DNA from: Burkholderia sp. BCC0506
GTDB taxonomy: Bacteria; Pseudomonadota; Gammaproteobacteria; Burkholderiales; Burkholderiaceae
Length of the DNA stretch: 64,000 bases
Reading direction: 5' to 3'
NCBI RefSeq assembly: GCF_902833145.1
Contig: NZ_CADFEN010000001.1
Span: 187,994-251,993 of the forward strand
The translations under genes were made by a program, and so were the position numbers. Below, one piece after another: positions 33,995 to 41,976 of the stretch (positions within the stretch are counted from its first letter, which is position 1; the number at the start of each line of letters is the position of its first letter). Below the pieces are notes generated by a model, which saw only the letters and a list, made by a program, of their open reading frames with translations, had not been told where the DNA came from and ran no database searches.

Positions 33995-35332
33995 TCAGAA
34001 ACGCACGCGCACGGCGGCGTCGATACGGGTGCCGAGACCGACCATCCGGTACTCGGACTGGCTGTCGGAAAATGCGCGGGTGAGCGCGACATCGACGCTC
34101 ACGCGCTTGTTCACGTCGGCGACGACCTGCGCGATCGCGAGCAGGCCCTTGTCCTGCGGCGAGTACACGCCGCGCAGCGAATACTCGACGCGGCCGACCT
34201 TCTTGCCGAGCCGAGCGAACAGGTAGTCGCGCAGGCTGCCGTCGACGCTCACGAAGTTGGCCGTGCCGCCGAGGCCGGCCAGCGCGGCGCCGGGCGCGAC
34301 AGGCAGCAGCGCGTTGTTCGCCTGCACCGCGCCGACCATCCGGCGCCACTGGCGCGCGTCGTAGCGCGCTTCGTCGTGCGACCACTCGACGATCAGCGAC
34401 AGGTTGCCGGGCAGCGCGCTCTGCATGCCGAGCGCGCTGCGCCACATGTACTGGCGATCGTTGCGGCGGTCGACGGCGTCGTAGGCCGCCGCCGAATCGA
34501 GCGGCGTGCCGTTCGCGATGAAGGCGGGCAGCGGCCGCGTCGTGCCGTGTTCGAGCCACGCGCTCGCATAGACGGTGTTCGAGCGCGCGACGTCCAACGA
34601 CAGCGTCGCGCCCGCGCCGCCGCGGCCCGCGTGACGGCCGGCCAGCAGCGCGGCCGAGCCGCCCGACCAGTTGTACGCGCCACGCACGAGCTGCGTCGCG
34701 CCCTCGACGTCGCGGTTGTCGACGTCGTTGCGCAGCGTGCGGTTCTCGCCGGCGATGAACTGCAGCGTGGTCTGCTCGCCGGCCCATTTCGCCTCGACGA
34801 GCGGCGTGCCTTCGACGTCGCCGTAGCGATCGTAGATGTCGGCCGTCGCGGCGCGTTTCTGGAAGAAGCCGAGCGGGAAGAACGCCTGCGACGTGTCGAG
34901 CGCGTCGATCCGCTTGCCGGCCGTGAGCGTGATGCCGTTGTCGAACGCGTAACGCATGCCGGCTTCGTTGAAGCGGCTCGCCTGCGCGCCGAGCGAATGG
35001 TTGCTGGCGACGACGCGGGCATTCACGAACAGGTTCTCGCCGTCGATGCGCGCGAGCAGGCCGGCTTCCTGCTGGTTGCGCGGCGTGTCGCCGATCAGGC
35101 GGCCGAGCAGCGCGTGGCCGTCCATGCTGTCGACGGAGCGCACGTAGCCGATGCCGTTGAGCGTGCCGAGCTGGTCCATCAGCGAATCTCCGTGCGCAAG
35201 CGTGCAGCCGAGCGCGAGCGGGAGGGCAAGCGCGACACCGGGCCAGCCGCGGCGGGCGCGGCGGGCGCAGCCGGACGATGAACGGAGGCGGTCACGATGA
35301 GCATCGGCATCGGCGTCGTACTCACTGGCCAT
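33995..35332 (-). CDS. outer-membrane beta-barrel protein
   Basis: A 445-residue exported protein. A long basic leader precedes the hydrophobic core GWPGVALALPLALGCTLAHG, which looks like a signal peptide with cleavage near AHG-DS. The mature part alternates polar and hydrophobic residues in strand-length runs (AGMRYAFDNGITLTAGKRID, GNLSLIVEWSHDEARYDARQ, GKKVGRVEYSLRGVYSP) and ends TRIDAAVRVRF, with the terminal Phe of outer-membrane barrels. It overlaps the LolA-like gene by 11 bases. It is likely the outer-membrane acceptor or pore for the product of this operon. Confidence 0.8.
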   Translation of the reverse strand: MASEYDADADAHRDRLRSSSGCARRARRGWPGVALALPLALGCTLAHGDSLMDQLGTLNGIGYVRSVDSMDGHALLGRLIGDTPRNQQEAGLLARIDGENLFVNARVVASNHSLGAQASRFNEAGMRYAFDNGITLTAGKRIDALDTSQAFFPLGFFQKRAATADIYDRYGDVEGTPLVEAKWAGEQTTLQFIAGENRTLRNDVDNRDVEGATQLVRGAYNWSGGSAALLAGRHAGRGGAGATLSLDVARSNTVYASAWLEHGTTRPLPAFIANGTPLDSAAAYDAVDRRNDRQYMWRSALGMQSALPGNLSLIVEWSHDEARYDARQWRRMVGAVQANNALLPVAPGAALAGLGGTANFVSVDGSLRDYLFARLGKKVGRVEYSLRGVYSPQDKGLLAIAQVVADVNKRVSVDVALTRAFSDSQSEYRMVGLGTRIDAAVRVRF

Positions 35333-36065
35333 CGGCGAGCGTGTCGGGGTTGAACCAGCCCGACGGAATCTTGCGCGGCTGGCCGTCGAGGATGTCGACG
35401 ACGCTCGCGCGCTGCTTCTCGACCTCGTTGCGATACGTGATCTTGCGGATCACCTTGCGACCGTTCGCGTCGACCGGCGCGGAGAAATCCGCGCTGCGAA
35501 ACAGCAGGCCGCTTGCCAGGAAGAACTGCGCGCGCAGCGGCACGTCGGTATCGGGCGATACCCACAGCTTGATCGTCGGGTACACGTTGTCGGGATCGGT
35601 CGCGGTCAGGTCGAGCTCGGTGGCCGGCTTGCCGGCGATCGGCGTCGTGCCGGGCGCGGCCGTCGCGCGATAGCTGTCCGCCCAGTGCGTGCGCGTGATG
35701 TCGCTGATCACGACTTCGCCCTGCAGCCGCTGCATCCCGTTGATGCGCACCGCGCTGCGCGTGTTCGGCACGTAGAACCAGTGCCCGCGCGTGGTCGCGA
35801 GGTACTTCTGGCCGTCGTTCTCGCCGCTGCGCGTCAGCGCGAGCGTGTCGCCGTTGCCGCGCGTGTAGACGAGATAGCGGGTCGCGTCGCCGGCTTGTCC
35901 GCCGACTTCGTTGGTGATCTGGATGTTCGTCTGCGTATCGGCGGCCGTGCTCCGGTAAGCGTCGGCGCGGGCGAGCATGGTCTGGGCCGTCGGCGCGTCG
36001 GCCGCCGGCGCGGCGAGCGGCGCGCACGCGACGAGCGCGGCGAACGTAAGGCGAATGCGATTCAT
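35322..36065 (-). CDS. LolA-like periplasmic carrier protein
   Basis: 247 residues with a signal peptide (MNRIRLTFAALVACAPLAAP, then AADAPTAQ). The mature protein is a half-barrel of the LolA_like / outer-membrane lipoprotein-sorting superfamily: DGQKYLATTRGHWFYVPNTR, ELDLTATDPDNVYPTIKLWV and RKVIRKITYRNEVEKQRA are characteristic strands. Such proteins chaperone lipids or lipoproteins across the periplasm. The gene overlaps the permease gene by four bases (ATGA) and the barrel gene by 11, forming a four-gene export module with the ABC proteins. Confidence 0.82.
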   Translation of the reverse strand: MNRIRLTFAALVACAPLAAPAADAPTAQTMLARADAYRSTAADTQTNIQITNEVGGQAGDATRYLVYTRGNGDTLALTRSGENDGQKYLATTRGHWFYVPNTRSAVRINGMQRLQGEVVISDITRTHWADSYRATAAPGTTPIAGKPATELDLTATDPDNVYPTIKLWVSPDTDVPLRAQFFLASGLLFRSADFSAPVDANGRKVIRKITYRNEVEKQRASVVDILDGQPRKIPSGWFNPDTLADGQ

Positions 36066-37279
36066 GGGGCGAGTCCTTCGAGGATGTTGCGTTTCGCGAG
36101 CCCGAGCGTCGCGAGCAGCGCCGCGGCCACGCCGAGCACGACGAACGCGGCTTCGACGGCGGCCACGGCGGCCGGCGACACCGTGAATTCGAGCAGGATC
36201 GGTTTCACGCGGCCGGGCGGCGCGGGCAGGTGGATCTGCGCATGATTGAGCGCGACCATCGTCAGCAGCGCCACGGCGATGCCGGCGGCCGCACCGAGCA
36301 GCCCGAGCAGCGCGGTTTCCTGGACCAGCACGCCGCGCACCGTGACGGCCGGCACGCCGAGCGCGCGCAGCGTCGAGATCTCGCGGCGTCGCTCGACGAT
36401 GCTCATCAGGATCCAGTTGCTCATCGACAGCAGGATCGTCACGCAGAGGATCGCGCCGAACACCGAGAACTGGTTCTTGTACAGCGCGACGACCTGGTGA
36501 TAGAGCGACACGAGCTGGTCCCAGGTCTTCACGTCGAGCGTCGGCAGCGCGGCGCGCAGCGTCGCGGCGGCGGCCGGCGTGCCGGCGGTGTCGTGGAGAA
36601 ACACCGCGATGCGCGACGCACGGTCGGTACGCAGCAATGCCTGTGCGGCCGTGAACGTCACGTTGACGATCCGTTCGTCGACGTCCTTGTTGCCCGTGCT
36701 CATCACGCCGACGATCTGCGCGTCCGTCGCGTTGATGCCGCCGTGCGCGGTCGACGCCATCAACTGCACGACCGAGCCGACGTGCACGCCGAGCTTGCGT
36801 GCGAGTTCAGCGCCGACGACGACTTCGGTACCGGCATTCGTCGGCGACAGATAGCGGCCCGACAGTACCGTGTGATAGTCGAAGAAGCCGGGCGGTTCGC
36901 GGTTCGGCTCGATGCCTTCGCCGACGAAGCCGTAACTGAGATCGCCGTTCGACACGAGCCCGTCGAAGTCGATGCCGCGCGCGGTCGTCGCGACGTCGTG
37001 CAGCGTGGCGATCGCGCGGGCGGCGGCGGCTTGCTCGTCGGCGCTCAGCCCGTACTGCAGCGGCCGCTCGCCGATCAGGTCGAGATAGCCGTGGTGCAGC
37101 ACCTGCACGTGGCCGACGCCGCTGTCGATCGAGCCTTCTCGCACCGCGTCGAACGTCGCGATCACGTAGCCGAGCGCGAGGCTCGACGCGAACGCGGCGA
37201 CGCCGATCATCGCCATCGTCAGCACGGTGCGGCGCCGGTTGCGCCAGAGGTTACGCCACGCAAACGTCGACCAGTTCAC
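36062..37279 (-). CDS. FtsX/MacB/LolC-type ABC transporter permease
   Basis: A 405-residue permease with one N-terminal helix (VLTMAMIGVAAFASSLALGY), a large periplasmic domain of about 220 residues and three C-terminal helices. The cytoplasmic coupling loop reads SIVERRREISTLRALGVPAV, the classic FtsX/MacB/LolCE sequence. This class does not translocate across the inner membrane but drives periplasmic events such as extraction of lipids onto LolA. It overlaps the ATPase gene by 29 bases. Confidence 0.9.
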   Translation of the reverse strand: MNWSTFAWRNLWRNRRRTVLTMAMIGVAAFASSLALGYVIATFDAVREGSIDSGVGHVQVLHHGYLDLIGERPLQYGLSADEQAAAARAIATLHDVATTARGIDFDGLVSNGDLSYGFVGEGIEPNREPPGFFDYHTVLSGRYLSPTNAGTEVVVGAELARKLGVHVGSVVQLMASTAHGGINATDAQIVGVMSTGNKDVDERIVNVTFTAAQALLRTDRASRIAVFLHDTAGTPAAAATLRAALPTLDVKTWDQLVSLYHQVVALYKNQFSVFGAILCVTILLSMSNWILMSIVERRREISTLRALGVPAVTVRGVLVQETALLGLLGAAAGIAVALLTMVALNHAQIHLPAPPGRVKPILLEFTVSPAAVAAVEAAFVVLGVAAALLATLGLAKRNILEGLAP

Positions 37280-37961
37280 GATTCACTCCCGGTACGCCAT
37301 CGCGCATCTCGATGCGGCGCGGCAGGTGCGCGCACAGACGATCGTCGTGCGACGCAATCAGAAAGGCGGTGCCCAGCGTGCGGTTGGTGTCGAGGATCAG
37401 CTCGGCCACCGCGCGCGCGTTGGTGCTGTCGAGGCTCGCGGTCGGCTCGTCCGCGATCACGATCGCCGGCTCCTTGGCGAGTGCGCGGGCCAGCGCGACG
37501 CGCTGTTGCTCGCCGCCGGACAGCTCGCCGGGGCGGTGGCGTTCGCGCGCGGCGAGCCCCACCGCGTCGAGCATCGCGCGGGCGCGTTCGCGCCGTGTGC
37601 GCGGCGTGCCCCACGCGAAGCAGCCGAGCTCGACGTTCTCGAGCGCCGACATCACCGGAATCAGGTTGAATTGCTGGAACACGAAGCCGATGCGTTCGCG
37701 GCGAATCCGTTCGAGCGTGTCCGGCGTGTCGTCGATGCGGCGGCCTTCGAGCCAGCGTTCGCCGCTGCTCGGTACGTCGAGAAAGCCCGCGAGATTGAGC
37801 AGCGTGCTCTTGCCGCTGCCCGACGGGCCGACGAGCGCGATCACGTCGCGCCGGCCGATCGAGATCGTCGCGCCGCGCACCGCGACGACGCGGCCCGCGC
37901 CCTCGTACACGCGCGTGACGTCGCGCAGCTCGAGCACGGCGCCAGGCGAGGCGGCCGTCAT
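37251..37961 (-). CDS. LolD/MacB-type ABC ATPase
   Basis: 236 residues from the ATG at 37961, which overlaps the FAAL stop (ATGA). Walker A is ALVGPSGSGKSTLLNLAGFL, the signature is RPGELSGGEQQRVALARALA, Walker B with the D-loop is IVIADEPTASLDSTNARAVA, and the His switch is in FLIASHDDRLCAH. The FVFQQFNLIPVMSALENVEL Q-loop is standard for the MacB/LolD group. It energises the FtsX-type permease encoded next. Confidence 0.93.
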   Translation of the reverse strand: MTAASPGAVLELRDVTRVYEGAGRVVAVRGATISIGRRDVIALVGPSGSGKSTLLNLAGFLDVPSSGERWLEGRRIDDTPDTLERIRRERIGFVFQQFNLIPVMSALENVELGCFAWGTPRTRRERARAMLDAVGLAARERHRPGELSGGEQQRVALARALAKEPAIVIADEPTASLDSTNARAVAELILDTNRTLGTAFLIASHDDRLCAHLPRRIEMRDGVPGVNRELVDVCVA

Positions 37962-39721
37962 GCGAACGCTCCCTGGCCCGCTTCGACGGCGGCCGACGCG
38001 GGAATCACGGGCAACGCGCCGTTCGCATAGAGATCGCGACACTTCAGGCGCTGCAGCTTGCCGCTCGTCGTGCGCGGCAGCGAGCCGGGCTCGACGAAAC
38101 ACAGATCCTGCGCGGCGAAGCCGATGCGCGACGCGAGCAGTTGCTGGCATTCGGTGCGCGTTTGCGGCGTCGCGTCGACCGGCCGCGCCTCGATCGCGAC
38201 GACCAGCCGCTCGGTGCCGGTTTCGGGGTCGGGCAGGCCGAACGCGATGCACGTACTCTTGCGCAGCGCGCTGTGCGACGCCAGCGCCTCCTCGATCTCG
38301 TGCGGGAAATAGTTGCTGCCGCGAATGATGATGACTTCCTTCTTGCGGCCGAGGATATGCAGCTGGCCGTCCGCGACGTAGCCGATGTCGCCGGTGCGGA
38401 ACCAGCCGTCGGCCGTCAGCGGCGCGGCGATCGTGCCGTCGGCGGGGTTCAGGTAGCCGAGCATCACCGACGTGCCGCGGATCGCGACTTCGCCGACGGC
38501 GCGATGGCCCAGCACATGGTCGCCGTCGTCGAGGATGCAGAACGCCATCCCGTCGATCGGCGTGCCCATCGCGAGCACCGTCTCGGTCTCCGTATCGAGG
38601 CCGTCGTTCGCGGCGGCCGGCTGCGCGTCGCGGCGCTCGATCAGCGCGCGCCGGTCGAGCGTATCGGCGATCACGTACGGCGCGCCGTCGACCGTGCCTT
38701 CGTGCCACGCGCGATGCATCGATACCGCGAGCGTCGATTCGGCCATCCCGTAGCATGGCTGCAGCGCCGACGCCGCGAGGCCGTACGGCGCAAACGTCGC
38801 GGCGAAATCGCGCAGCGTCGCGTCGTCGACGCGTTCGCCGCCGATGAAGATGTTGCGGCACGCGGACAGATCGACGCCGTCCATCGCGGCGGCATTGAAG
38901 CGGCGCACGCAGTAACGCAGCGCGAAGGTCGGCACCGACGTCGTCGTCGCGCGTGCCGACGCGATGCGTTTCAGCCAGCCGAGCGGGTTACGGATGAAAC
39001 TGTTCGGCTGCATCATCAGCAGCGGCGCGCGGTAATGCAGGTTCGACAGCAGCGTGAGCAGCCCCATGTCGTGATAGAGCGGTAGCCACGACGCGGTGCC
39101 GTCGCCGGCCGCGATATCGAAGCGCACCGACCCGCCGATGCCGAGTACGTTCGCGATCACGTTCTCGTGGCTGAGCACGGCAGCCTTCGGATGCGACGTC
39201 GACCCCGACGTGAGCTGCACGTGATGCGGATCGCGGCCGCTCTTCGCGCTGATCAGTGCGCGCGTGCCGGCATCCGCGGCGCTCGACAGCGTCGCGAGAT
39301 CGACGACGCGCGTGGCGGCGGCGGGAAACGCGTCGTCGCGCCAGGTCGCGGCCTGCGCGTCCGCGGCGATGACGAGGCGCGGCCGGTACAACTCGCACGC
39401 GACGTCCGCCACCTGTCGCCCGGCCGCGGCACGCCGCGCGGGAACGGGCACGGTACACGGCAGCGCGCCGGTCATCACGCAGGCCATCATCGCGGCCGCA
39501 TGCTCGACCGACGCGGGCAGCGCGAGCATCACCAGATCGTTCTCGCGCACCCCGAGCTCGCGCAATGCGCCGGCCTGGCGAAACACCTCTTCCGCGAAGT
39601 GCCGGTACGTGATGCCCGCTTCGCGGCCCGCGTCGTCGACGAACGTCATGCGATGCATGGCGCCCGCCACGTCTTCGAGCGATTCGATCAGGCGATGAAT
39701 GGTGGATGCGCACTTCGTCAC
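37958..39721 (-). CDS. fatty acyl-AMP ligase (FAAL), first gene of the afc-type operon
   Basis: 587 residues from a GTG at 39721 that has GGGGAG seven bases upstream; an ATG frame from 39760 would add 13 residues without a ribosome site. ANL motifs: HVQLTSGSTSHPKAAVLSHE (P-loop), ASWLPLYHDMGLLTLLSNLH and SALQPCYGMAESTLAVSMHR, all of FAAL type, then GWFRTGDIGYVADGQLHILG and a C-terminal SLPRTTSGKLQRLKCRDLY with the catalytic Lys. FAALs form acyl-adenylates from free fatty acids and load an ACP, here presumably the one at 32583. It opens the 23-gene operon. Confidence 0.88.
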   Translation of the reverse strand: MTKCASTIHRLIESLEDVAGAMHRMTFVDDAGREAGITYRHFAEEVFRQAGALRELGVRENDLVMLALPASVEHAAAMMACVMTGALPCTVPVPARRAAAGRQVADVACELYRPRLVIAADAQAATWRDDAFPAAATRVVDLATLSSAADAGTRALISAKSGRDPHHVQLTSGSTSHPKAAVLSHENVIANVLGIGGSVRFDIAAGDGTASWLPLYHDMGLLTLLSNLHYRAPLLMMQPNSFIRNPLGWLKRIASARATTTSVPTFALRYCVRRFNAAAMDGVDLSACRNIFIGGERVDDATLRDFAATFAPYGLAASALQPCYGMAESTLAVSMHRAWHEGTVDGAPYVIADTLDRRALIERRDAQPAAANDGLDTETETVLAMGTPIDGMAFCILDDGDHVLGHRAVGEVAIRGTSVMLGYLNPADGTIAAPLTADGWFRTGDIGYVADGQLHILGRKKEVIIIRGSNYFPHEIEEALASHSALRKSTCIAFGLPDPETGTERLVVAIEARPVDATPQTRTECQQLLASRIGFAAQDLCFVEPGSLPRTTSGKLQRLKCRDLYANGALPVIPASAAVEAGQGAFA

Positions 39722-39906
39722 GAGGATTCTCCCCTTGAGGAACACGGCCGCTCGCGCCACGGTGCCGGCGGCGCCGTTCGTCGAGTGAGGAGGATTCTTG
39801 CCGGATCGATACGCGGCGACAAACGGAATCTATGCAGGCTATGCATGAGCGGAGCGCATCCACCCGGGCCTGCGCAAGCCGCTATTCATGTGACCGAGCG
39901 CCAGGT

Positions 39907-39932
39907 GACCGGTCGGTCTCATTCGACCGGTC
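39907..39932. promoter_or_regulatory. 9-bp inverted repeat, operator candidate
   Basis: GACCGGTCG (39907-39915) and CGACCGGTC (39924-39932) are perfect inverse copies with 8 bp between them. Each arm itself contains the 8-bp palindrome GACCGGTC, so the site can also be read as two tandem palindromes 18 bp apart centre to centre. Confidence 0.55.
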
Positions 39933-39980
39933 GTCTAGTTCACGATGTGGTGCGCTCATGCGCGGGCGTCATGCAATGCG

Positions 39981-40003
39981 TTCGGAAAATTCGTTTGTCC
40001 GAA
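39981..40003. promoter_or_regulatory. TTCGGA-N11-TCCGAA inverted repeat
   Basis: Perfect 6-bp arms with an A+T-rich 11-bp middle (AAATTCGTTTG). The T-N11-A-like spacing of the dyad suits a LysR-type regulator such as ShvR. It lies 88 bp before the TTG start of the desaturase gene. Confidence 0.45.
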
Positions 40004-40090
40004 ACATCGACTCACAGAAGAATTGCAACCCGGCAGCGCGCCAGCGTCGCCGCGTCATCGTGCCGGGCAGCCCGGCCCAAGGAGAGCGTC

Positions 40091-41086
40091 TTGTCCGTCA
40101 CCTCATCGCTTGTCGCCCGCCCGAAACCCGTTACAGACATGAAGAGCCGCCCGAGCGGCGTGGTCTTCTCGCTGAAGCTGGTCGTATACGTCGCGCTCAT
40201 CGCGCACGGGATGATGTTCGCGCTGTCGGCGCTCGTGATCCTGAAGGTGGCCGGCATCCTGCTGATCGGCGCGATGTATGCGCACGGCGTCGAGCTGCAG
40301 CACCAGGCGCTGCATTACCAGGGGTTCCGCAGCAAGCGCCTGAACATGGTGTTCGGCGTGCTGCTCGGCATGCCGATGCTCGTGTCGTTCCATGCGTACC
40401 AGGACAGCCACCTGCGTCATCACCGGCTGCTCGGCACACCGGAGAACAAGGAGTTCTTCGACTACGGCGACCAGTACGGCGCGAGCCCCGTCGTCCATGT
40501 CGGGCTGTGGGTGTGGCGCCTGTCGATGGCCGCGCACTATATCCAGTTCGCGAAGAACGTCGCGAAGCTCGTCGTGCCGGGCGCGCGCTTCGGCGACAAC
40601 GCGCTCGTGTCGCGCGCGATCCGCCGCGACTACCTGCTGATGGCGGCGGCGATCGCGCTGCTGGCCGCGCTGTCGTTCGCGTTGCACACGTGGTTCGTCG
40701 TGTGGGTGTGGATCGTGCCGCTCGTGTTCGTCGCGGCGCCCGTGCATGCACTGGTCGAGATGCCCGAGCACTACCGTTGCGACCTGACGAGCACCGACCC
40801 GTTCCGCAACACGCGGACGATCGAGAGCAACGCGTTCATGACGTGGTTCACGAACGGCAACAACTATCACGTCGAGCATCACATGATGCCGAACCTGCCG
40901 ATCGAGCGGCTGCACGACCTGCACGGCGCGATCGCCCCGCGCATCCGCTATTACCACCGCACGTATCGGCAGTTCTACTACGCGTTGCTGCGCGGCCGGC
41001 TGTCGCCGCGTTCGGTGGACGACGATCGGGACGACCGCGAGCCCGACGCCGAAGCGGCTGCGCCGGCGTCCACCCAGTCGGCGTGA
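40091..41086 (+). CDS. membrane fatty acid desaturase / hydroxylase
   Basis: 331 residues if translated from the TTG at 40091, which is preceded by AAGGAG six bases upstream; the first ATG (40139) has no ribosome site and would give 315. The three His boxes of membrane diiron desaturases are present: HGVELQHQALHYQG (HxxxxxHxxxH region), DSHLRHHRLLG (HxxHH) and NGNNYHVEHHMMPNLP (HxxHH), with four long hydrophobic helices between. It would desaturate or hydroxylate an acyl chain in the membrane. Its stop overlaps the start region of the next gene (GTGA at 41083). From memory the divergent pair corresponds to afcAB. Confidence 0.85.
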   Translation: MSVTSSLVARPKPVTDMKSRPSGVVFSLKLVVYVALIAHGMMFALSALVILKVAGILLIGAMYAHGVELQHQALHYQGFRSKRLNMVFGVLLGMPMLVSFHAYQDSHLRHHRLLGTPENKEFFDYGDQYGASPVVHVGLWVWRLSMAAHYIQFAKNVAKLVVPGARFGDNALVSRAIRRDYLLMAAAIALLAALSFALHTWFVVWVWIVPLVFVAAPVHALVEMPEHYRCDLTSTDPFRNTRTIESNAFMTWFTNGNNYHVEHHMMPNLPIERLHDLHGAIAPRIRYYHRTYRQFYYALLRGRLSPRSVDDDRDDREPDAEAAAPASTQSA

Positions 41087-41124
41087 GCGCCGATGCCGAA
41101 TACCTTGCGACGACGGTGACGACG

Positions 41125-41976
41125 ATGCTCTATCCGGAACTTTTCAGGTCGCTGGAAGCGGTTCGCTGGGACATGGAGAAGGACATTCCGTGGAACCGGT
41201 TCGATCCGACGTTGCTCACCGACGAGCAGGCCGAGACGATCAGGATGAACGCGATCACCGAATGGTCGGCGCTGCCCGCGACGGAAATGTTCCTGCGCGA
41301 CAACCGGCACGACAGCGACTTTTCCGCGTTCATGAGCGTGTGGTTCTTCGAGGAGCAGAAGCACTCGCTGGTGCTGATGGAATACCTGCGCCGTTTCAGG
41401 CCGGAGAGGGTGCCGACCGAGGCGGAGCTGCATGCGGTGCGCTTCGAGTTCGATCCGGCGCCGCCGCTCGAGACGCTGATGCTGCACTTCTGCGGCGAGA
41501 TCCGCCTGAACCACTGGTACCGCTGCGCGGCCGACTGGCATACCGAGCCCGTCATCAAGCAGATCTACGAAACGATTTCGCGCGACGAAGCGCGTCATGG
41601 CGGCGCGTACCTGCGCTACATGAAGAAGGCGCTGAACAACTGCGGCGACGTCGCGCGTGCCGCGTTCGCGAAGATCGGCGTGCTGATGGCGTCGGCGCGC
41701 CGTACCGAGAAGCCGCTGCACCCGACCAACCTGCACGTGAACCAGGCGCTGTTCCCGCGCGACACCGTGCAATCGCGTCTGCCGGATCCGGAATGGCTCG
41801 AGCGCTGGCTCGACGAGCAGATCCGTTTCGACGGCGAGTGGGAGAAGAAGGTGGTCGAGCGGATCCTGCACAACCTGTCGATCCTGTTCGGGCGCACGTT
41901 CGCGACCGCGCAGGAGCTGAACCGCTATCGCCGCGAAGTGACGGCGCGGGCGACCGGCGCGGCGGAGCGCCCCTAG
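41125..41976 (+). CDS. ferritin-like diiron protein, second of the cluster
   Basis: 283 residues from the ATG at 41125; a GTG at 41083 that overlaps the desaturase stop would add 14 residues and allow coupled translation. Diiron ligand helices include SVWFFEEQKHSLVLMEYLRR (ExxH) and YETISRDEARHGGAYLRYMK (ExxH), with further Glu in TEWSALPATEMFLRD and MLHFCGEIRLNHWYR. It resembles acyl-ACP-desaturase/AurF-like diiron oxygenases. Together with the membrane desaturase it modifies the acyl chain. It is more hydrophilic than, and only distantly like, the diiron protein at 30078. Confidence 0.82.
   Translation: MLYPELFRSLEAVRWDMEKDIPWNRFDPTLLTDEQAETIRMNAITEWSALPATEMFLRDNRHDSDFSAFMSVWFFEEQKHSLVLMEYLRRFRPERVPTEAELHAVRFEFDPAPPLETLMLHFCGEIRLNHWYRCAADWHTEPVIKQIYETISRDEARHGGAYLRYMKKALNNCGDVARAAFAKIGVLMASARRTEKPLHPTNLHVNQALFPRDTVQSRLPDPEWLERWLDEQIRFDGEWEKKVVERILHNLSILFGRTFATAQELNRYRREVTARATGAAERP

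Larger units (their letters stand above)
39722..40090. promoter_or_regulatory. divergent control region of the two afc-type transcription units
   Basis: 369 bp between the FAAL and desaturase start codons. It contains a 7-bp direct repeat CTATGCA (39830-39836 and 39839-39845, 9-bp phase), the 26-bp inverted repeat at 39907-39932 and the inverted repeat at 39981-40003. Promoters for both directions must lie here, and it is the natural binding site for ShvR. I see no clear canonical -35/-10 pair or convincing lux-box. Confidence 0.6.

Noticed and set aside
16006-39721. Cluster considered as an aryl-polyene or fragin (ham) cluster
   Set aside because: The multiple ketosynthase/dehydratase set of aryl polyenes and the NRPS and diazeniumdiolate genes of fragin clusters are absent, although a LolA-like protein and ACP are shared with the former.
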